Part shown: in pieces, positions 5,295-9,044 of the stretch
Layout: the number at the start of each line of letters is the position of its first letter
Numbering within the stretch: the first letter of the stretch is position 1
Program-made: the position numbers and the translations under genes
NCBI GenBank assembly: GCA_964355365.1
Contig: CAYHEX010000185.1
Coordinates: 1 to 9,044, forward strand
DNA length: 9,044 nucleotides
Direction of reading: 5' to 3'
Source: SCUN01 sp964355365
GTDB taxonomy: Bacteria > Acidobacteriota > Vicinamibacteria > Vicinamibacterales > SCN-69-37
The notes under the pieces: model-generated
The model's input: the letters and a program-made list of their open reading frames with translations, nothing else
Databases searched by the model: none
Told to the model about the DNA's origin: nothing

Positions 5295-5773
5295 ATACAC
5301 GCACCACCGTGCAACGCACGTCCGATCGCGAAGTCGTCGTCACGCGCACCGTCGACGCGTCGGCGCGCCTCGTGTTCGAGGCGTGGACCAAGGCCGATCT
5401 GTTCAAACAGTGGTGGGTGCCGAAATCGATGGGCATGACGCTGCGCTCCTGCGATCTGGACGTCCGCGTCGGCGGCGGGTACCGCCTGGTGTTTGGCGCC
5501 GATCCCGAGAACACGATGGCGTTCTTCGGGACATACCTCGAGGTGGTGCCGTCGTCGCGACTCGTGTGGACCAATGAGGAAGGCGGCGACGCCGGATCCG
5601 TGACCACGCTCACGCTAGACGAGAAAGACGGCACGACGCTGATCGTGCTGACCGAGCGCTACCCCACGAAGGACGCGCTCGATGCCGCCGGCACCGGCGC
5701 GCAGGATGCGATGCACGAGACGTTCGGCCAACTCGACGAGCTGCTCGTCATCCTCGGCGCTACGGCCGGATAA
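5291..5773 (+). CDS. SRPBCC-domain protein, AHSA1 (activator of Hsp90 ATPase homologue)-like
   Basis: This 160-residue single-domain protein has a START/Bet v1-like fold. N-terminal REVVVTRTVDASARLVFEAWTKADLFKQWW (13-42), the VGGGYRLVF strand and FFGTYLEVVPSSRLVWT, together with a C-terminal helix (DAMHETFGQLDELLVIL), follow the AHSA1 pattern. Such proteins hold a hydrophobic cavity for small ligands. Bacterial members have few proven functions, and the Hsp90 name is only by homology. It overlaps the repressor gene by four bases and has its own Shine-Dalgarno (GAGG, 5282-5285). ArsR plus AHSA1 is a recurrent pair, which suggests the SRPBCC protein handles or senses the compound that releases the repressor. 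It is soluble and cytoplasmic, with no signal peptide. Confidence 0.88.
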   Translation: MNTRTTVQRTSDREVVVTRTVDASARLVFEAWTKADLFKQWWVPKSMGMTLRSCDLDVRVGGGYRLVFGADPENTMAFFGTYLEVVPSSRLVWTNEEGGDAGSVTTLTLDEKDGTTLIVLTERYPTKDALDAAGTGAQDAMHETFGQLDELLVILGATAG

Positions 5774-5800
5774 TGCAGTTCGGTGTTCATCAGAGGATCC

Positions 5801-6187
5801 ATGAAACGAGTCACAGGTATCGGCGGCATCTTCTTCACAGCGAAAGACGCGCCTGCGCTGCAGGCTTGGTACAAGCGGCACCTCGGCATCGATGTGCAGG
5901 ACTGGGGCGGCACCGCGTTCACGTGGACCGACGGTGAAGGGAAGCCGTTTGCCGGAACAACCATCTGGTCCATTGGTTCGGCGCAAGGGGATCAGTTTGC
6001 TCCCAGCTCGGCGACGTTCATGGTCAATTACCGGGTGGAGGATCTCCTCGCTCTGGTGAACATCCTGCGCGAAGAAGGCTGCAACGTGCTGGAAAAGATC
6101 GACGACTCCGAGTACGGAAAGTTTGCCTGGGTCATCGATCCAGAGGGCAACAAGGTCGAACTGTGGCAACCGCCCGCCGGGCAGTGA
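5801..6187 (+). CDS. VOC-superfamily protein (glyoxalase/bleomycin resistance/dioxygenase fold)
   Basis: The product has 128 residues with two beta-alpha-beta-beta-beta halves: GIGGIFFTAKDAPALQAWYKRHLGI at the start, an internal FMVNYRVEDLLALVNILREEG, and the ending YGKFAWVIDPEGNKVELWQP. The terminal DPEGN-x-VELW is the VOC hallmark and its Glu is a usual metal ligand. The first-strand His or Gln ligand of many VOC enzymes is replaced by hydrophobic residues (GGIFF), so metal use is unclear. ATG5801 is chosen over the in-frame GTG5783 because AGAGGA (5792-5797) sits just before it and family homology starts there. It lies 27 bases after the SRPBCC gene and is probably the third gene of the ArsR operon. 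A detoxification or ligand-binding role is plausible; the substrate is unknown. Confidence 0.87.
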   Translation: MKRVTGIGGIFFTAKDAPALQAWYKRHLGIDVQDWGGTAFTWTDGEGKPFAGTTIWSIGSAQGDQFAPSSATFMVNYRVEDLLALVNILREEGCNVLEKIDDSEYGKFAWVIDPEGNKVELWQPPAGQ

Positions 6188-6236
6188 CCCGGGCAGAGCT
6201 GACCGAACGCCGGCGCTTCGTTTCCGGTGAGCTGCA

Positions 6237-6242
6237 TATAAT
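6237..6242 (+). promoter_or_regulatory. Consensus -10 element TATAAT of the PAS gene
   Basis: TATAAT is a perfect match and ends 8 nt before ATG6251. A TG lies two bases upstream of the hexamer, close to an extended -10. No convincing -35 is visible at 16-18 bp. A start around 6249-6250 would leave almost no leader. The in-frame TTG at 6242 overlaps the hexamer, so it cannot be the translation start of this transcript. Confidence 0.6.
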
Positions 6243-6250
6243 TGAGCACG

Positions 6251-7660
6251 ATGGCTCGGCCCGTAATCGTTCCCACCACAGAAGAGCGCTCATTCGGCAT
6301 CGAGGAGTTGTTCTTTTCCACCACAGACCACAAGGGCATCATCCTCACCGGCAACAAGGTATTTGCCCGCGTGAGCGGCTGGGCTCCCGAAGAACTGATC
6401 GGAGAGCCGCACAACATCCTGCGGCATCCAGACATGCCGCGCGTGGTCTTCAAGCTGCTGTGGGACGAGATCGAAGCCGGCCGACCGATCGTGGCCTACG
6501 TGAAGAACCTCGCGCGCACCGGCGGATCCTACTGGGTGATTGCGTCGGTGGTGCCCACCGAGGGCGGCTATCTCTCGGTGCGCTTCAAGCCGAGCAGCGC
6601 GATCTTCCCCGTGGTGCAGGGGCTCTACGCGCAACTCCGGGCTGCGGAGGCCGAGATTGAAGATGCCGGCGGCACCCGCGCCGAGGCGATGTCGGCGTCC
6701 GGCGCCGCTCTCGGCGCCGCGCTGCAGACGCTCGGGTACGGCAGCTATCAGGACTTCATGCAGGCGTTCGTTCCCGCGGAGCTCAAGAGCCGCGATGCCG
6801 GCATGGCGAGCGCGGGCCTTCTCAGCGAGGAGCATGCGGCCGCCGAATCCAGTCCTCAGACCGACCTCGGCGCCATCGGGCGGGACATCGCCGTCGTCGG
6901 ACGATTCCTGCACGAAGAGTTTGGTCAACTCGACGAGTTCGTTGCACTCGGTGAAACACTGGTGGGCAAAGCCGAGTTTGTTCGCGACCTGGCCAAGAAC
7001 GTCCGGCTGATCTCGCAGAACGTCTCCATCTCGTCGCGTCGCCGTGAATCGGCCGGGCGCCCGCTTGCCGTCGTCGGCGACACGATTCGCGACCTCGCGG
7101 ACAGAGTCGGCGGTCTGACCGTCGGGCTGACCGAACGCATTCACAACCTCTCCGCCGCACTGCGCCATCAGGCGTTTCGCATCTCGATTGCACGCCTGCA
7201 GGCGCAAACGGCGGCGGCGTTCGTCGCAGAGATGAGCGCGCCGCCCGTGGGCGGCACGGCCGACCAGGCGTCGGTTGGGAGCGCCTGCAAGATGACGCGG
7301 AACCTGACCGCCGAATCGGCCGCGCTGTTCGGCGCGTATCGCGAGATCGGCGGCACGCTGCGGTTGGTGTCTGGCGAAGCCTCGCAGTTGCGTGACCTGC
7401 TCAAGACCTTGGACATGGTGCGGTTGACCGGACGCGTGGAGGTCTCGCGCCTCAAAGACAACGGCGAGTTCGAGGTGCTGTTCGACACGATCGAGAAGGA
7501 ACTGGCTGCCGCCAACACGCAACTGGGCGAGCTGGCCGTGGCCATGGCCTCGATTGCCGAAGCGACGGCTCGAGGCAATGCTCGGGAACGCGACCTGCTG
7601 GCCCGGCTCGCTCAGGCGGGCGAAGCGGTTCAACGCATCGAGCAGTCGGAACGCGCCTGA
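6251..7660 (+). CDS. Aer-like PAS protein with degenerate chemoreceptor-type C-terminal region
   Basis: This 469-residue soluble protein has an N-terminal PAS domain (about 17-115) that follows the E. coli aerotaxis receptor Aer closely: FFSTTDHKGIILTGN, PHNILRHPDMPR (53-64), LLW71, YVKNLARTGGSYWV and GYLSVRFKP. In Aer this domain binds FAD and reads redox state; His59 and Trp71 correspond to conserved Aer positions (58 and 70). A long Ala-rich helical region follows. Around 250-285, NVRLISQNVSISSRR and GRPLAVVGDTIRDLA recall the signalling tip of methyl-accepting chemotaxis proteins (NLLALNA...GRGFAVVADEIR-LA), but the tip consensus is eroded. The rest is predicted helix, coiled-coil-like, to the end. 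No transmembrane segment or HAMP domain is seen, unlike Aer. ATG6251 is chosen from the TATAAT just upstream. It converges on a CheY-like gene 22 bases beyond its end. I infer a cytoplasmic redox or energy sensor; coupling to CheA/CheW is doubtful. Confidence 0.82.
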   Translation: MARPVIVPTTEERSFGIEELFFSTTDHKGIILTGNKVFARVSGWAPEELIGEPHNILRHPDMPRVVFKLLWDEIEAGRPIVAYVKNLARTGGSYWVIASVVPTEGGYLSVRFKPSSAIFPVVQGLYAQLRAAEAEIEDAGGTRAEAMSASGAALGAALQTLGYGSYQDFMQAFVPAELKSRDAGMASAGLLSEEHAAAESSPQTDLGAIGRDIAVVGRFLHEEFGQLDEFVALGETLVGKAEFVRDLAKNVRLISQNVSISSRRRESAGRPLAVVGDTIRDLADRVGGLTVGLTERIHNLSAALRHQAFRISIARLQAQTAAAFVAEMSAPPVGGTADQASVGSACKMTRNLTAESAALFGAYREIGGTLRLVSGEASQLRDLLKTLDMVRLTGRVEVSRLKDNGEFEVLFDTIEKELAAANTQLGELAVAMASIAEATARGNARERDLLARLAQAGEAVQRIEQSERA

Positions 7661-7672
7661 TTTGGAATCCTG

Positions 7673-7690
7673 CCGCGGTGAGCTACGCGG
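7673..7690. terminator. Weak hairpin in the convergent gap
   Basis: CCGCG (7673-7677) and CGCGG (7686-7690) pair around an 8-nt loop between the convergent PAS and receiver genes and include the receiver stop codon. There is no T-tract on either side, so a terminator role is only a guess from position. Confidence 0.2.
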
Positions 7691-8138
7691 CCATGATCGA
7701 CTTGTCGCGGGGCAGGACGCCCACGACGCTGGCAACCGCGTTGAGCCACTCGCCGCAGAGAAACGGCTTTCGCAGGATGGGATCAGCCACGCCGACCAGT
7801 CCCTCGGCGCGCTCGGAGACGTACACCACCGGCATGTAACCGGTCATCGCGCGCAACGAGCTCACCACCGCCGGCCCCTGCAACCCGTGCAACTCCAGGT
7901 CGGCGATGACCAGGTCGATGCGCGACAGGTTCTGTGCCATGGCGATGGCCTCGTGTCCGTTGGCGACCGCCAACACCTGATACCCGCACTGCTCCAGCGA
8001 CAACGTCATCAAACTTCGCATCCCAGGGTCGTCGTCAACGACCATGGCGATCGCCCGCACGTTGGAAACGGGCGCCGGGGTCGGAGTGTCTTCAATTCTA
8101 GGATCGGCGAGGTGCGTCAAGTAAGTCAGTAGCGACAT
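7683..8138 (-). CDS. Stand-alone response-regulator receiver (CheY-like)
   Basis: The 151-residue protein consists of one receiver domain (about 29-145) with no output domain. It has the acidic pocket Asp35-Asp36-Asp37 (MVVDDDPGMR), the phospho-acceptor Asp80 (IDLVIADLELHG), the switch Ser108 (PVVYVSERAEG) and the invariant Lys124 (ILRKPF). All key residues are present, so it should be phosphorylatable. A 25-residue Pro/Thr-rich N-terminal extension precedes the fold; a downstream start at GTG (Val27) or ATG (Met32) would give a minimal receiver. It begins 33 bases after the desaturase stop on the same strand, so co-transcription is likely. Its end faces the Aer-like sensor gene. No Shine-Dalgarno is evident. 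The partner kinase and the output are unknown. Confidence 0.88.
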   Translation of the reverse strand: MSLLTYLTHLADPRIEDTPTPAPVSNVRAIAMVVDDDPGMRSLMTLSLEQCGYQVLAVANGHEAIAMAQNLSRIDLVIADLELHGLQGPAVVSSLRAMTGYMPVVYVSERAEGLVGVADPILRKPFLCGEWLNAVASVVGVLPRDKSIMAA

Positions 8139-8171
8139 GTGGGTTTCCCGCGCCGCTGGGACGGCTACGAA

Positions 8172-9044
8172 CTAGATCGGCGTTCGCGATGCGGACTTGA
8201 ACGGAATGGCACGCGGTTCGGCGCCCATGCGCTTGAGGAACCGGTAGTGCGAGCGCAGCGCGTCGGCGAGTGTGGGCGTCTCCGCGTATTTGACGTGGTG
8301 CTCATCGCACACTTCCTTGACGACTCTCGAGAGCGCCGGGTAGTGCACGTGCGAGATTTTCGGGAACAGGTGGTGTTCGCGCTGGAAATTGAGTCCGCCG
8401 AGCGCCACCCGCAGGAAGCGGCTGCCGGTCGCGAAGTTCGACGTGGTCTGAATCTGGTGCACAACCCACTCGTCGCGCTGAACGCCGTCCTTGTCCGACG
8501 GATGTTGCACGGTGTCCACCGTGTGCGCGAGCTGGAACACGATGCTGAAGATGATGCCCATGAGCATCGAGATCGCGACGAACGCGCCCGACACGGCCAG
8601 GAACGAGTGTTCCGTGAGCGGAATGACGAACGCCAGCACGATGTAGATCGCTTTGCCCGACAGGAAGGTGACCAGATCGCTTCCGGCCGGCCGGCGCACC
8701 GCCTTACCGCTCATGGTGCCTGTGGTGAGGCACAGCCAGTCGCTGTAGACATAGCGCAGGTGAACGAACGAGTAGAGGAACCAGAGGTACAGATGCTGGT
8801 AGCGATGAAACCAGTGCCAGTGGTGGTCGTCGCACATGCGCGCGAACCAGCCGACCTCGATGTCCGCGTCTTCGTCGGGGATGTTCGTGTACGTGTGGTG
8901 ATTCAGGTTGTGTTTCTGCTTCCAGTAGTACGAGCTGGCGCCGATCAGGTCGAGCGTGAATCCCGTGGCGCGATTGATCCAGCGCAGCCGCGAGAAGCCG
9001 CCGTGATTGCCGTCGTGCTGCACGTTGAAGCCGATGCCGACGAG
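8172..9044 (-). CDS. Membrane fatty acid desaturase, COG3239-like (5' partial)
   Basis: The frame is open to the window edge, giving 290 residues of the C-terminal part; roughly the first 80-100 are missing. It is an integral-membrane di-iron desaturase that inserts a double bond into a fatty acyl chain. All three histidine boxes are present in fragment numbering: HDGNH (10-14), HNLNHH (45-50) and QREHH (221-225). HDGNHGGFS, TYTNIPDEDAD and FQREHHLFPKISH are typical of the linoleoyl-CoA desaturase/DesA3-like group. The QxxHH third box is a trait shared with front-end desaturases. Hydrophobic segments at about 125-143 and 146-174 form a membrane hairpin between boxes two and three. No cytochrome b5 domain is seen in the available part; one could lie upstream. 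Regiospecificity cannot be read from the sequence. A receiver gene follows 33 bases downstream. Confidence 0.93.
   Translation of the reverse strand, partial: LVGIGFNVQHDGNHGGFSRLRWINRATGFTLDLIGASSYYWKQKHNLNHHTYTNIPDEDADIEVGWFARMCDDHHWHWFHRYQHLYLWFLYSFVHLRYVYSDWLCLTTGTMSGKAVRRPAGSDLVTFLSGKAIYIVLAFVIPLTEHSFLAVSGAFVAISMLMGIIFSIVFQLAHTVDTVQHPSDKDGVQRDEWVVHQIQTTSNFATGSRFLRVALGGLNFQREHHLFPKISHVHYPALSRVVKEVCDEHHVKYAETPTLADALRSHYRFLKRMGAEPRAIPFKSASRTPI

Noticed and set aside
5783..5800. GTG at 5783 as start of the VOC protein
   Set aside because: It has no ribosome-binding site, and the extra six residues fall outside the family; AGAGGA precedes ATG5801.
6172..6182. GCCC-GCC-GGGC hairpin at the end of the VOC gene as a terminator
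   Set aside because: It has a four-base stem inside coding sequence and no T-tract; such motifs are frequent in GC-rich DNA.
6242..6250. TTG at 6242 as start of the PAS protein
   Set aside because: It overlaps a perfect TATAAT; ATG6251 is the first start downstream of the promoter.
6290..7735. Long open frame (481 codons) on the minus strand across the PAS gene
   Set aside because: It is antisense to a well-supported Aer-like protein, is rich in Arg and Ala, and shows no family motif.
1..9044. CRISPR arrays, tRNA or rRNA genes, IS elements
   Set aside because: No regularly spaced repeats, cloverleaf-like or rRNA-like sequence, or transposase frames were seen.

Overview
The window is GC-rich chromosomal DNA with tightly packed genes and frequent 1-4 base stop/start overlaps. 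Gene content and style suggest a soil or sediment bacterium, possibly Acidobacteriota (Vicinamibacteria-like). That placement is inference: no rRNA, tRNA or other phylogenetic marker is present.

Region 1 (1-3955, + strand) is a three-gene operon for a molybdenum hydroxylase-family enzyme: a [2Fe-2S] subunit (cut by the window edge), a large Mo-cofactor subunit and an FAD subunit. The FAD subunit carries the four-cysteine insert that in 4-hydroxybenzoyl-CoA reductase (HcrB) binds an extra [4Fe-4S] cluster, so the operon is Hcr-like rather than an ordinary xanthine or CO dehydrogenase. The large subunit has Gln724 where the family normally has its catalytic Glu. A 10-bp-arm palindrome forms the end of the first gene and abuts the Shine-Dalgarno of the second.

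Region 2 (3956-4840) is an accessory island. It holds a stem-loop, a decayed DUF5615 (PIN-like toxin) gene, and an intact antitoxin/RelE-ParE toxin pair. The pair is enclosed by two integron attC-like sites: a degenerate one ending GTTAGGC at 4196-4202 and a complete 74-bp one at 4766-4839. This looks like a toxin-antitoxin gene cassette, with no integrase in the window.

Region 3 (4907-6187, + strand) is an operon of an ArsR-type repressor, an AHSA1/SRPBCC protein and a VOC (glyoxalase-fold) protein. A perfect inverted repeat lies over the repressor's start codon and is the likely autoregulatory operator.

Region 4 (6237-9044) has an Aer-like PAS protein with a degenerate chemoreceptor-like C-terminal part (+ strand). 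It converges on a stand-alone CheY-like receiver that lies behind a membrane fatty acid desaturase (both - strand; desaturase cut by the window edge). Three + strand transcription units (toxin-antitoxin, ArsR, PAS) have a -10-like hexamer only 7-8 nt before ATG and no Shine-Dalgarno, which suggests leaderless mRNAs.
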